Source: Dirofilaria immitis
Lineage: Eukaryota; Nematoda; Chromadorea; Rhabditida; Onchocercidae
Direction of reading: 5' to 3'
Assembly (NCBI GenBank): GCA_024305405.1
Contig: JAKNDB010000054.1
Coordinates: forward strand, 186,001-250,000
Length of the DNA stretch: 64,000 bases
Part shown: positions 50,901 to 62,800 of the stretch, piece by piece
How the letters are laid out: each line of letters starts with the position of its first letter
Numbering within the stretch: position 1 is the stretch's first letter
The notes under the pieces: model-generated
What the model saw: the letters and a program-made list of their open reading frames with translations, nothing else
Told to the model about the DNA's origin: nothing
Databases searched by the model: none
Position numbers and translations under genes: made by a program

Positions 50901-51209
50901 AGAATTCACTTATTTTATCATTTTTCTCGATTAAAATTAACCGTATCATAGAAGATTTATCTATTTTATTCTAATATGCGTATTTATGATAGAATATTAA
51001 ATATCTGCGCATGATTTTTTAAAAAGAATTATGAAATTGACATGAAGGTTTACGATTCGTTTGATGATTCTGAAGTCACTGATCACATATTTCATGATTT
51101 TCTCAACATTCTGATGCAGAATCATTTTTAGCAAAACATTACATTTGTATAATATTTGATTAATGCGTATGTATTATGTGTGTGTATGTTGTGTGGTGTG
51201 TATGTCTAA

Positions 51210-51255
<46 letters not shown>

Positions 51256-51357
51256 CGTATGTGTATATGTAATTGATTCGCTAAACGAAGGTAATTTTAT
51301 AAATTGAAAAATTAAATTTGAATGCTATGGGAAAAAAAAGATTTAGTTCCAAAATAA
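47964..51357. other. AT-rich intergenic region
   Basis: Contains two copies of a palindromic AATACATTGTAATGTATT at about 48608-48650, several poly-T tracts (for example 49090-49109 and 49721-49735) and a (GT)20 microsatellite at 51213-51252. Weak coding-like scraps: after a TTCGTTCAG acceptor at 48251 a short frame DKLNRRDNQIR-stop; and a plus ORF at 50696-50974 ending in RIIEDLSILF. Neither has enough support for a gene. Confidence 0.45.
51213..51252. repeat. (GT)20 microsatellite
   Basis: Forty bp of uninterrupted GT, flanked by degenerate TATGTGTG sequence from about 51170. Confidence 0.95.
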
Positions 51358-51633
51358 TCAGCTATCATTTCGATTATTTCGAACTGAAATAGTTTCAGGT
51401 TCTTTTTGAACTAGAATAATTTCAGGTCTTACAATTAGAATTATAAATGGTATCATAAGAAGCGCCCATTGTTTTATAATAGCGAGAATTGCAGAAATTT
51501 CTACCATAAACATAATGATAACATATATCAGATTCGGTATAGCATTCATTGTAAAGCCATATTCGGTATATGTTGCAATGGATATTATGGAAAATGCCAA
51601 AATATATAAAAATTGTACTATATACATCGCTGT
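51358..51633 (-). CDS. Probable terminal exon of a small multi-pass membrane protein
   Basis: Begins in phase 0 after a poly-T/CTTTG..TTAAG acceptor and runs 91 codons to TGA at 51358. It contains three hydrophobic segments (MYIVQFLYILAFSIISIA; IPNLIYVIIMFMVEISAILA; WALLMIPFIILIV) and a polar tail ending RNNRNDS. The layout resembles the C-terminal part of the four-helix membrane proteins common in nematodes, but no family motif is certain. Upstream exons on the minus strand were not found; the region beyond 51800 is occupied by a candidate plus-strand gene. Confidence 0.35.
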   Translation of the reverse strand, partial: TAMYIVQFLYILAFSIISIATYTEYGFTMNAIPNLIYVIIMFMVEISAILAIIKQWALLMIPFIILIVRPEIILVQKEPETISVRNNRNDS

Positions 51634-51750
51634 CTTAAAAACAAAGAAAAAAAAAAGTGACATTTGACATTTGACATCAATATCGAATATAAACATGAGC
51701 AATTTAAGATATGAACAGAATTGAATTCTATGCATTATTATCGATAGCTG

Positions 51751-51782
51751 ACATTTTGATATTGATATCAATATCAAAATGT
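51751..51782. repeat. 32-bp perfect palindrome
   Basis: ACATTTTGATATTGAT followed directly by its exact reverse complement. Confidence 0.97.
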
Positions 51783-52147
51783 AAAATGATAATTTTTTTC
51801 AGATATAATACGAAACAAATTTTTATTTTATAGATGCTTAGAAGATAAGTCATTGATGATTAACTTTCATTATGAATGATTATTAGTATATCAGATTCTG
51901 TGACAAATTCATTAATTTTATTGGCAGAATTTGCTCCATGATGACAAAAATATACTTTATGATTTCCTTAAGATGTTTTGCATGTAATTTTATTTTTATG
52001 ACTTCATAATTAATTTAGAATTTTTATTAGTTAAAAAAATTCATCACAGAAACTAATTCTTTTAGCAAATATTAAGATTTTATATAAGATGAAACTTCAG
52101 AATTTAATTTTGTATATTATCAGTTGATGATATTATGAAGGGTAAGT

Positions 52148-53444
52148 ATGAATCGATTTATAATTGTTAATTTATCTCAGGTATGTCGACTAATATTTTT
52201 ATGTAATAACTCTTACAATACTTTTTCTTTTTAGTCTTTCTAAGTTCGTTTTTGATTAAAATTTAGAAATAAAAATATTCATACTGTAATACGACAGCAT
52301 AAACATTTCTCATATCGAACTTTTTAGCCACTAAAAGATATCCACCGCTACCTGTAGACAGATTGGAACCCTGCAAGAACAAATTATGATAAATTAGGCA
52401 TAACATATGGTGTAAGATAATCCTTTATGTTTTTTTTTTTCTGCAATATTTCAGTTAATGAAGTTAACCATTTTGAGTTTTTAGATGGATAATTTGCTTC
52501 AGACAGCAGAAGATGAACAGCTGATTAATTTTGATTCTTTTGTAAACAATGAGAAAGGTAAGGGGTAAATTTATATTTGTATTGTAATTTTTGTTTAAAA
52601 AATATTGGAAATTATTTAGAATGTAAATAAAATATGTTTGAATTGATTTCATAAAATAAAAATCATTACTGCGTAAAAATTCGTCTTAAAATCTTTCTAT
52701 TTGATTTTTGATACATTCAATTTCTTATTAATAATCGATATAAATGATAGGTTAGTGATCGATGTCACAGACAGAATGATAGCTTTATTGATTCTTAAGA
52801 AGGTATTAAAATTTAATAAAAATGACTGATAAGTTTGTATTAAAAAAATGATAAAGACAATTATTTTAAATTTAAACTTCAAGTTTTTTTAAATTTTATT
52901 TATTTTAAGCTATTTGATCAAATAGCCTAAAATAAATACTCATGGCCTTCTGCTTTACTGACATCGGAAATATTATAATAAGATATACCAAAAATATTCA
53001 TATGAAAAAATATAAATCTTGAATTTATAATTGATGAAGCGTAATCATCCAAGATAAATCTATCAATGATAAAAAAATTTTTGCATTAAAAATAATTTAA
53101 CTAACAAACTTGTTATACTACTAATTTCTCCAAACCTTCCTGCTTTTACTAATGTTAAATTACTTTCATAAAGGAAAAAAGCAAAATAAAATAATGAATC
53201 TAGAACCTGATTGATTATATTATTTTAAAAATTGATCAAATAATAATCATTTTCAATACTGACCAATACAAGAAAGAATACAATTATCCAAACTTCCACT
53301 TATCTCTCTATTAAATAATAAACGATTTCTGCCTATTTTTGATGCTTCGATACGATTTTGTGACATACAGGTAGGTCGAAAAAGTTTATTTATCCTCTCT
53401 ACTTCTACCAGCTGATTGTATGCGAAATATGGGGTCAAGAATGA
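52148..53444 (+). CDS. Unrecognised multi-exon gene model with an in-frame TAG
   Basis: Proposed exons: 52148-52180 (MNRFIIVNLSQ), 52328-52411, 52485-52557, 52756-52802, 53273-53370 and 53412-53444 (TGA). The first four join in consistent phases with good GT/AG sites. They read PLKDIHRYL-TAG-TDWNPARTNYDKLGITYG, then MDNLLQTAEDEQLINFDSFV.., then VIDVTDRMIALLILKK. The TAG is at 52355-52357. Exon 5 (RIQLSKLPLISLLNNKRFLP..FCDIQ, donor CAG|GTAGGT) needs a phase-1 exon before it that was not found. The last intron is only 41 bp with a strong TCTACTTCTACCAG acceptor; another frame of the last exon is open longer (DCMRNMGSRMNENLKTYANL..). No family was recognised. The antisense frame over exons 5-6 is also open but has poorer splice sites. 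Confidence 0.33.
52899..52936. repeat. 38-bp palindrome with one mismatch
   Basis: 19-bp arms TTTATTTTAAGCTATTTGA / TCAAATAGCCTAAAATAAA, no spacer, centred on TGATCA. Confidence 0.95.
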
Positions 53445-53913
53445 ACGAAAACTTAAAAACATATGCAAACCTGTTAGAAGTATGAGGCAATAATCAATCT
53501 TTCATTTTTTTTTTTTTATTACCAACAAGTACTTTGAACAGAAAAGGAAGGTAATAATTATAGTACAGGTATATTGTCCTCTTTCATTTTTCTTTTTTAA
53601 TTATTTGAGTAACAGTTTGAAAAGTTATTTCGCAACCAATCATAATTAATTACTCTTCTGAAACTTTCATTCTCTTTTTTTTTCTAATGTATAGCCTAGA
53701 AGACAACTTTTTGGCAACATCATTTAAAATGCAATTGTTGCCCTTTACTGGTACTTATATTTACATGTCGCTTACAAAAAGCCATATCGCGTCTTATTAT
53801 TAGAAGTATTGGAAGAAATCGTTGAAAATTATTTTTAAATTTCAAAATGTTTGACCAAAATTCATCTAATTTTATTATTTACATAGAAAAATTTACTTTT
53901 GATTTCTATTATC

Positions 53914-53944
<31 letters not shown>

Positions 53945-54122
53945 GAGAGTGAAAGAGAGAATTATTACTTATTCTATCAATTTTGTAAAATATCTCTCTA
54001 TTAACCTGATTTGCATAAAATATCATTCAATTCATGTCTCGTTATATTTTCGGTATAATTTTAGTTTTCAAAAGAAATAAAATCAAACATTTTGATACAA
54101 TTTTAGAATTTGCGCAGTAATT
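53445..54122. other. Upstream region of the aquaglyceroporin gene
   Basis: AT-rich. A (GA)n microsatellite lies at 53914-53960. Possible trans-splice or cis acceptors lie just before the ATG (TTTTAG ending 54106; TTGCGCAG ending 54117). Confidence 0.5.
53914..53960. repeat. (GA)n microsatellite
   Basis: GA dinucleotide repeat with a few interruptions (ACAGA, GTGAAA). Confidence 0.9.
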
Positions 54123-57100
54123 ATGACAGACTATATTTCCGTTGTACGAAATAAGCTACGAATTCGCAATGATTTAATGCGATGTGTTCTGGCTGAATTC
54201 ATGGGTACTGCTTTTTTACTAGTAAGACTTTTTTGCTGTTTTTATGAACTTTCCATCTATAAATAAATGTGAAAATATTTCACATTTAAAGGAAAAAATT
54301 TTTAAATCATTGCAATGATTGAATTCGATTAATTCAATCATTGCAATGATTGAATTCGTTGGAATGAATATTTTAACAACAAATTGCAACTTTACAATCT
54401 ACTCGCTATCTTTTTTATCATAAATTTAAATGTAATTTTCATATAAAACTATGATTAAAAATAAAAATAAGAGCAAAATATCTTGAAAATTTTGATGATA
54501 TATAATAATAGATTCTTACGATATAGGAATATATTTTGATTATTCATTCACTAAGAATCATACTTTTAAAGATTTCTTTCTTATTGTTTGAAAACTAAAT
54601 TTTCAATTAAATTTTATTTGCAAATTAAGTTTTATTTCGCGTATATAAAAAGTAGCTTTGAATGTATGATGACTGAAATAAAAAAATCCTAGAAGAACTT
54701 CTATGAAGAATAGCTTAGTATCTTACTTTATGCTTGCACAAAATATGTCATCAGAATAGCGAATTAAATAATACCAAACTATGTAATTCGTAATTTTATT
54801 ATTTATCATGGAGATAGGTTGGCAAGTAATAGCAGCATCATGATTCTATTTCGTTTCCATAAGAGTCATGACTAGTCTTTTCAATCAAAATTTCATCTCA
54901 TAAAGTAAGTTTGTCTTTGTTGGACACATGCTCCAATGATAATAGTTTTAGTTTGCCGGTACTTCAGTGAATGCAGCCCAGTTGCTATCAGGCAATGATT
55001 GCAAAATTTGTGTCATCTTTGGATGGAGTTTCGCGATAGGTATTGCTGCTCTTTCAGTAGTTCATTTATCAGGTATGTTTTAAGGGGTAGTGGTATTTTA
55101 TATAGTTTTCAATTTGAATATTCGAACTCCAACATCTAAAAATTCCGGTGCAATAATTCTTTAGCAACCTAAATGCATATATGTATCGCATGGATTCTGA
55201 AAATAATCTAGGATTGATAATCATGAAATCATTCCATCTATTTATGTGATTTTAAACAGTCGTCGATTTTAACTACTTATACAGGGAAATTATTTCCTCT
55301 ACTTGCCGCAAGTTATGCCAAAGAAATAACTTTCTTCGACATGGTTTCAAACTTCAATAACTCAACATCTGAATGTAAATGTAATCGACTATGATGAATT
55401 TTATTCGGTAATAAATACATTGAATAAAATTAGCGAAAGGATGCTTAACAATGCGAATGAAATATGAGAGAGACTAAAGCGCTAAAGCGAATGATGAGAA
55501 CGAGATTAGCAGCTGAATGATGTAAGAATGAAACGATAATTGACTGCTGACGATACTGAATTGAGTAACCACTACTTGAAGATGCAATTTAGCTTCGAGA
55601 AACCCATTTTTGTACCAATGATCCTTAATTCTTTCCAGTTGATATTGCCTTATCATATGTTGATTATACGAAGAGTTTAATTAAAGAATGAGAGATGGAC
55701 AATATTCATTCAAAAACTTTGATTATTTACATCATTTGAGGCAGCATAGATTTTAACATTTCAAACATAATAATAAGCGGGAAAAAGAAGAGAATTAGAT
55801 GAATGATTCGTTACAGCAGACATTATAACATTCGTTTATATTAGATGATCGATCAGTCATGCAAAAATAATTTGATTATTTGGATATAATTTGATTATAT
55901 ATCAATACGATAAATTATTTCAGCTTTCCGACAACTTAATTTCAATCTTCCATCATATTATAGTAATTTCTAATTCCTGAATTAGTCAAAGTTTACAATA
56001 ATATAATCTCTCGTTTTCTCCTCAAATAATTCGATAATATTTAGATGGATTTCATGAAAAGTAATCGATATTTCGATTACTTAGTATCATTAACAGTATT
56101 TTCTTGCAAGTTCAAAACAGTCCATGCTTTTAAATATTGAATTTTAGGAGGGCATCTGAATCCGGCTATATCATTTGCATTTTATCTTTGTGGGCAAATA
56201 TCAGCACATAGATTCATGATGTATTCAATTGCACAGATATCTGGTTCTTTCGTGGGCAGTTTGACTACTTTCATCCTCTATTATGGTCCGTACTTTTATT
56301 GAGAATAAAGTAATGAATTTATTCTATGTTTATAGCACTATGATGACGATTCAATATTGATAAAGAAAATTAACAGTCGAGTAAACTTTGACTAATAGTA
56401 ATAACTTGAAAAGCTTATATCAATTTTTATAAACTTTATACAAATTCAGCACTGTCTCTTTCAGTATAAAAGCATTATTATTATCAACAATTAAAAATTA
56501 TCAAATTCGGTTTAGAAAAATTAAACAGTGTTTTTAAATGCTAGTGATCGATTGGATATCAAACAAATTTTATGGATTATTTTGATATTATATCATTTAA
56601 TTTTTACAATAAGACTAATGTAAACACAATTAGAAAAAGTTTCTAGTGATTAGATATGATAATATAATATTTTTTGATTATGTTCTAGAAATTATCAAAC
56701 TTCTCTAAAAGACAACTTTCCTAAAAGGTATAATATTCACGAACATTTATCTAATTGCTACTTACCAATATTATTGTTCATTTTTTTCATAGATGGAATT
56801 GTTCATTTTGATGGTGGGGAACGGCAAACTTTGGGACCAAACGCAACAATTGGAATATTTGTTCCTTGGCCACAGGAATACTTGAGTATTTCTAGCTGCA
56901 TCTTCGATCAGGCTCTCTTTTCCATTCTTTTTAAAACTTTTTGGACATTTATGACTTATTTCAATTTCGGAAAAATAATCAGATTAATTTCGGAAAAATA
57001 ATCAGATCTGTTAACAGATGGATAAGTATAATAAATCAAAGTTTTGTAACAATATAAGTTGGACTAAAAATTATCTGCCAATTCTCTATTCCATCATAGT

Positions 57101-58371
57101 GAATGGCAAGTATGCTTTTGAGTGATATTGGAATTCTTTTATAAATTCTGAAATATAATTTAGGATTCTACCACATTATTATTTGTGATTATTTCTAATT
57201 TCAGTTCGTAGGTACTGCATTTCTCTCATTTTGTGTGATGATGTTCGCAAATCCAAGAAATAAAATTCCAACAGTTGCACAACCGGCAATTCTCAGCCTT
57301 GTGATCTTTTTGATTTCTGTATGCATGAGTGCGAATGCAGGTGGTGAGGTTAATCCAGCAAGAGATGTTGGACCAAAACTTATGGCTATTATCGTTGGTT
57401 ATGATTGGAGTATCTTTAGGTTATTTTTTAATTTTAATTAATTTGCAAAAATTTTATCAATTCAGAAAGTAATGAACTTAACTAGCATACCTATTTATAA
57501 GAATATCTATACAATCATCTCTCATACCAGGTAAACAATATTAATTTGATTTTTAGGCTCAATAATTTTCAAATTTTTGAATTAATTCATTAATGAAAAT
57601 CAGAATGACTGTTTAATTCAAAAATATATTTCTTTAGTTTTTATAGCAACTAAGCTGATTTTATAAGAATATCCATACAATCATCTCTCTTTTAAATTTT
57701 TAATTTACTCCTTCCTTTTCTTTAGCTATCGAAATTATAAATGGTTTTGGATACCAATTTTCGTTCCATTTGCGGGTGCAGCATTTGGTGCATGGCTCTA
57801 TTTCTTAACTCTTGGTATCTTTTATTCGTTCATCAATTTTTTTTTAATTTAAATCTTATATTGCATAATTTATATAATTTATTCTTGATATTTGTAATCT
57901 CGAAATGATAGTTATTGGGAAAAAGATATTTCATGAGGTCAGTTAATTTTTAAAAATTATTATTAAACTTTGAAGTAGTTCGATAATTTGATATGAATCT
58001 TGAATAAAATGATTACGAGATAGCTCTATTCGAGGGATGTTAGCATGAATGTCATGTAAGTAGAGGATCAAGGGTACTATATAATTTAAGTATAGCAAAA
58101 TATTTTAGAAACATTTCTGTTAATATTATTTCTTTTCTGTTCAATTAGAACGAAATACTATCATAATGATTCATTAACCTACACGATAATCAGGATTTGC
58201 TGCACACTTCGAAATAATGGAGCAATCACTAAATATTTTCAGCAATTTGTTATAATTTCAGGAATTCACATTACAGATGATCATGATCATCGCAAAGTGC
58301 ACGATAGTATGCAAATGAATGAAGTGAGTAGAGTGACCATAGGTAATTCAAGGATAGCCATTATGAGATGA
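54123..58371 (+). CDS. Aquaglyceroporin (MIP family water/glycerol channel)
   Basis: Plasma-membrane channel for water, glycerol and similar small solutes. Seven exons with matching phases: 54123-54221, 54952-55072, 56148-56285, 56793-56911, 57205-57419, 57726-57814 and 58262-58371 (TGA); 296 residues, normal for the family. The first NPA box is GGHLNPA (about residues 74-80). The second is VNPARD (about 209-214); the Asp after NPAR marks aquaglyceroporins and not water-only aquaporins. AEFMGTAFLL at the first helix, FGWSFAIGIA before loop B, and the long loop with NATIGIFVPWPQEYLS between helices 3 and 5 are also typical. The C-terminal tail is short and polar (DDHDHRKVHDSMQ..). The intron after exon 4 must use CAG|GC, since no GT fits between ..FDQ and FVGTAF. 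A possible poly(A) signal is at 58426-58431. Confidence 0.95.
54305..54351. repeat. Perfect hairpin, 21-bp stem, 5-nt loop
   Basis: AATCATTGCAATGATTGAATT, loop CGATT, exact reverse complement. It lies in the first aquaglyceroporin intron; each arm also contains the smaller palindrome CAATCATTGCAATGATTG or part of it. Confidence 0.97.
56912..57204 (+). other. Probable GC-AG intron in aquaglyceroporin
   Basis: Conserved sequence ends ..SCIFDQ at 56911 (CAG|GCTCTC) and resumes FVGTAF at 57205 after TTTCAG in the right phase. No GT donor near the junction keeps both frame and the conserved residues. Confidence 0.7.
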
Positions 58372-58671
58372 TCACTTCTTTTTAAATTTTTATTTTGAAA
58401 TTTTCATTCAATTTTGTATGTTGAAAATAAATTTAATACTGTACAATACAGTACTGTTTTCATTTTTCCAATTAGTATGTTCGTAATTGCTGCAGCAATA
58501 ATTTATTTAAATAATAAAAATCAAATAAATCTACGAAGAACTAATTGATAGCATTTTAAATCATTTCAACAAAATAATCAATTTTACTATTTCATAAACT
58601 TATATTAGCTCTCCTTGACCTATCTATCTATGTATACATCATCCCTTCAATGATTGCTAGCATTAAAGCAG

Positions 58672-58707
58672 TTTCAAATAGCTCAATTTCCATTGAGCTA
58701 TTTGAAA
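58672..58707. repeat. Perfect hairpin, 16-bp stem, 4-nt loop
   Basis: TTTCAAATAGCTCAAT, loop TTCC, exact reverse complement, about 300 bp after the aquaglyceroporin stop codon. Confidence 0.97.
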
Positions 58708-59547
58708 TTTATAAATTAATATTTCTGATCAATAGGTTTTTGTCATACAATAATCATTTTCAGTAGAAGTTATTATCATCTTAGATTAATGATAGTAAAA
58801 ATGAAATTTATAAAATTACTCACACTATCAACTTAATCAATTTAATTATATATCGTTCTTTCAAATAATTTTCATCCCTTAACTTTAAACAATCTTTCAT
58901 TATTAGCAATACATTCCAAAATTTTATAGCAAATAAGTAAAACATATGTAAGTTTGTAAATATTACTTTAATTACTTTTTAAATGAACGTTATCATGGAG
59001 AAGGATAAAAATAAAAATTGACATTTGACCTAAGCCGAATTATCATAATCAAAAAATTGTGATTGCTTAAATCAACACAACGTCATTCAAATATATAAAT
59101 TTTTGAGAACACGGACTTATTAATGATTTGAAATTTTAGAAAATAAATTTTTTTCGCGATTATTCTTTAAGCATACTTAAAATTTTATGATAGGTAGACA
59201 AAGCTTATTTAAGATTGCAAATATTAGTTTGACTATTTCTAAATAAATTCAAAGAAAGATAAAAATGGTTAATTAACATTCGACTTAAATAGAATTACGG
59301 AATTATTATCATCACCAAAAATGGTTACTTAAATAATACAAATATCATTCATTATTTACAGTATGAATTTTTAAAAGCATAAATCTATCAATGATTTATA
59401 ATTTTAGGAAGCTTAAATTTTTAAACATTTATTCTTTAAGCATAATTAAATTATGAATCCTCATTTTACTGATTGAACAATTTCGATTTTATCATTTTCC
59501 GTAAAAATCCATTTAGAATTTTGATTGCATATGATTAAACTGATAAG

Positions 59548-59800
59548 ATGTTGCGTATACCTAATCGGAACAGTACTTCCAAGATTTGCACATATGGAGC
59601 ATACAACTATAAATTATTATATAGCCTAGGCTTTACAATTAGCTTGGCACTTATTATAATTACATCTTACAGATAACATACAAGAACTTATATTTGCATG
59701 CATGCATAATAATGATTGCTTACACCACCAAAATATTTTTGCTAGTGAATTCTCACATTGCGATACTGTAAATTTACATCCATCATTATTGGTCCCCTAA
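59548..59800 (+). CDS. Possible small gene, two overlapping open segments
   Basis: An ATG at 59548 opens 42 codons (MLRIPNRNSTSKICTYGAY.. then hydrophobic LLYSLGFTISLALIIITS) to TAA at 59674. In the +1 frame a second segment overlaps and runs to TAA at 59798 (DNIQELIFACMHNNDC.., EFSHCDTVNLHPSLLVP). One missing base near 59660-59673, or an exon starting at the TCTTACAG ending 59672, would join or replace the first part. Composition is richer in G+C than the flanks. No family was recognised. Confidence 0.22.
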
Positions 59801-62800
59801 AATACTTACTGTAATTTTTCACTGATAAATCAGATGATTCTACCTTTTAAATTTATCTGGAATGGATTGCAATTCTGGCATGCTGCAAAATAAGTATTGT
59901 TGAAAATAGAGAGGATTAGCTTTTTGCATTTTAAATTTCAAATATACAAAAGCATAAAATATTTTAAAAATATGTAATAAATTCTGATAAAAAAATGATA
60001 AGATAATTTAATCAATAAGTAAATAAATACTTGATTAGAAATTATTTGATTAATACCAATAGTGTAGAGAAATTGAATGAAAATAGCAACCTACTGATAA
60101 ATTTTGGTGATAATAATGATAAACTAGTATATAAACTAATAATACAGATAGAGAAAAATATCGAAATGATTTTTGTATTCATTCGAAATGATTTTTGTAT
60201 TCATTTTTAATCACAATGAAATATCAAAACTGAAAAGTAATTGATTTTAATTTATCGTTTAATTATCACTTTAGACATTTAGTTATCATCCTTTATATGA
60301 TAAAAAATCATGCAACAGTCAGCAGGGATATTTGTTATATTCAATTCTTAAATAATAAATCGTTTGTTAAAAATCATTGACGAAATTTTTATTTAAACGA
60401 GGCAATAGAAAATCTATTATTTAAAATATGCGTTAATAGGAAATCAAAATTCAAAATTCAAATATGTGTAAGATTTCTTCGAGAATTTATTACAGAAATT
60501 GAATAGGAATATGATAACAGATGAAATGAATGATATTTTCGAATATTCAATCAATCAGAACAAATAATATGATATGTTATCCTTACAAATATATATATAC
60601 TATTTCTAATCAGAAAAATTGAATGCTTTAAATAATAAAAAGTTACGCAAAAAAAAATGCATTTCCAGTCTCGATTGATTATATTTCTATTCTCGTATAA
60701 AATTCGTAACTAAAAATTTATTAGCTAATTTTTTAAAACAATATAAGATAGAAATTGAAGATGACAATTATGCATAACTAATATAATATTTATAATTTGA
60801 TGAAATTCTCGACTAAGAAAAAACATCCGAAGATTGTTAAAAATGACGAAAAAGAAAATGCGAAAAATGATTTTTATAAAAAAAAAAATGAAATGAAAAG
60901 ATTCTTGATCATCATCTATATGAATATGAAATGATGAATAAGATAAATGAATGATACTGTATATTTTAAGAATATTTATAATTTTTCTTTTTGAATTGTC
61001 ATCTTAAAATTAACAAATAAACAAACTTTTATATGATTGTAATTTGGAAGATATCTTATAATGAATGACATATTATTTGAAATAGATTGCTTGGTTTATA
61101 AATGATCTCAAATTGATTCCTATTTTATTAACATTAACAATATCGTTATTTATATTATTCTTATCTTATGATTCATCATCATATCTTTTCAAAAATAATT
61201 ATTCAACTTAATAAAGACTGACTACTCGTCTTTATAAATATAATTTCAAAGTTTTAAATAAATCGAATTTTTATTGATCCATGTTAAATCGCAAAAATAT
61301 TTGCTAAATGATTATTAAGATTGATTTGATAAGCAAAAGAGATGATTGTTCGTTTTTTTGTTCATTCTCTGATTACATCTGATAAATTTTAAACAAACAT
61401 TAGATTCTTTCTGAATTGCCAGCACTTCATTTTCATATTTCAATAATAATTGCTCCAATATTCATTTCGAGATTGAATTTATCGGTATGAACTTTTTGCG
61501 AAAATGGATGAGTTAATTGCCTAGCTTGGCTTTTGTAGTCTAAAATTTTGGCCGAGAAAGATTTATTTCTATGAACGTATGCTAAATTAAGGAATTCAAT
61601 ACAAATTCAATTATTTATGAAACAAGTTTTATCAGTAAGATATGTGATTTAGAGATTTAAAAACTGCAAAAATATTTAAAATATTGTAGAAATCTAAGTT
61701 TTATCACTTTCCCCTGCTTTATATGAATTTCGATTTTGATATTTGATATGCTTCTGCGTTTTATTAATTAATTAAATTGATGCCTAACATTATAATCGCA
61801 ACAAATTGAAAAAAAAGAGCCTAATCACTAATTAATGCAATGATCTCAAAATAATGATTCAAAGGTCTGATAACATTCTAATGTTTAATCTTACCATGAA
61901 AAAGTATACCATTTCCTCATTACTTTTTCATAAATATTTTAGTTTGATTATTTTTGATTGTTATTATTGTTTTAAGCATGGAATTATATAAATCATATGT
62001 TTAATACCTTTTTCCTTTTTGTTGAATTAGAATTCATTACCAGAATTGATTCAAATCTTCGTTATTTGCTTTAAAATATGATCGATAGTTTTAATTTCTT
62101 TTAAATTCATTCATTTGGTATTAATATAAACCAGGTAGCATAAGAAATATTTGATTTCTCCAATTTTTTTTTATTAAGAACTGCAAAATCGCTATTTCTT
62201 CAAATTATTTCTACCACAACTACTATTACAATCATTATACTATTGCATAATATTCAGTAGCATCATTTCGATTTTATCACTTTGATGAGTTATTTTAAAC
62301 CATTTTGAAATAACAAAAGAAGTTCCGTTGATGGTAGAACAAATTTAGAAGTTGAAATTCATCATTTCTAATTAAATTTTCGGATATTAATGCGTTAAAT
62401 TCAGGATATTGGATTTCATTTCATGCAAGTTGCATGTTGACGTAAAATGATTATTTCGTCAGAATTTTGGAGACATCAAAATTAAATCCGTTGCAATCGA
62501 GAATGTCTTTCCGTTGATGTCAACTTTTCCTTCTATCGCTAACATAATTAAATTCAAATTTGCAACTACTCTTGTGTCACTTAATCTCTCAATTAATTTA
62601 CTTCAGCAAAATGTACTTCAGCACTTGCTACTGCTTAGGTTGGCTTATTAGATATTGAATAAATACAAATACGAATTGCAAGATTAAATATTGAAAGAGC
62701 ATATCAATTTTCAAATAAATTAGAATTATAGGTTAGCATCCAGTAAAATGTAAATTATAGCATTGATCAACCAATTATTGATTTTGTTAGGATCAATAAG

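Noticed and set aside
53253..53468. Minus-strand 71-codon ORF
   Set aside because: Overlaps two plus-strand exons with better donor (CAG|GTAGGT) and acceptor (TCTACCAG) sites; taken as antisense, though not excluded.
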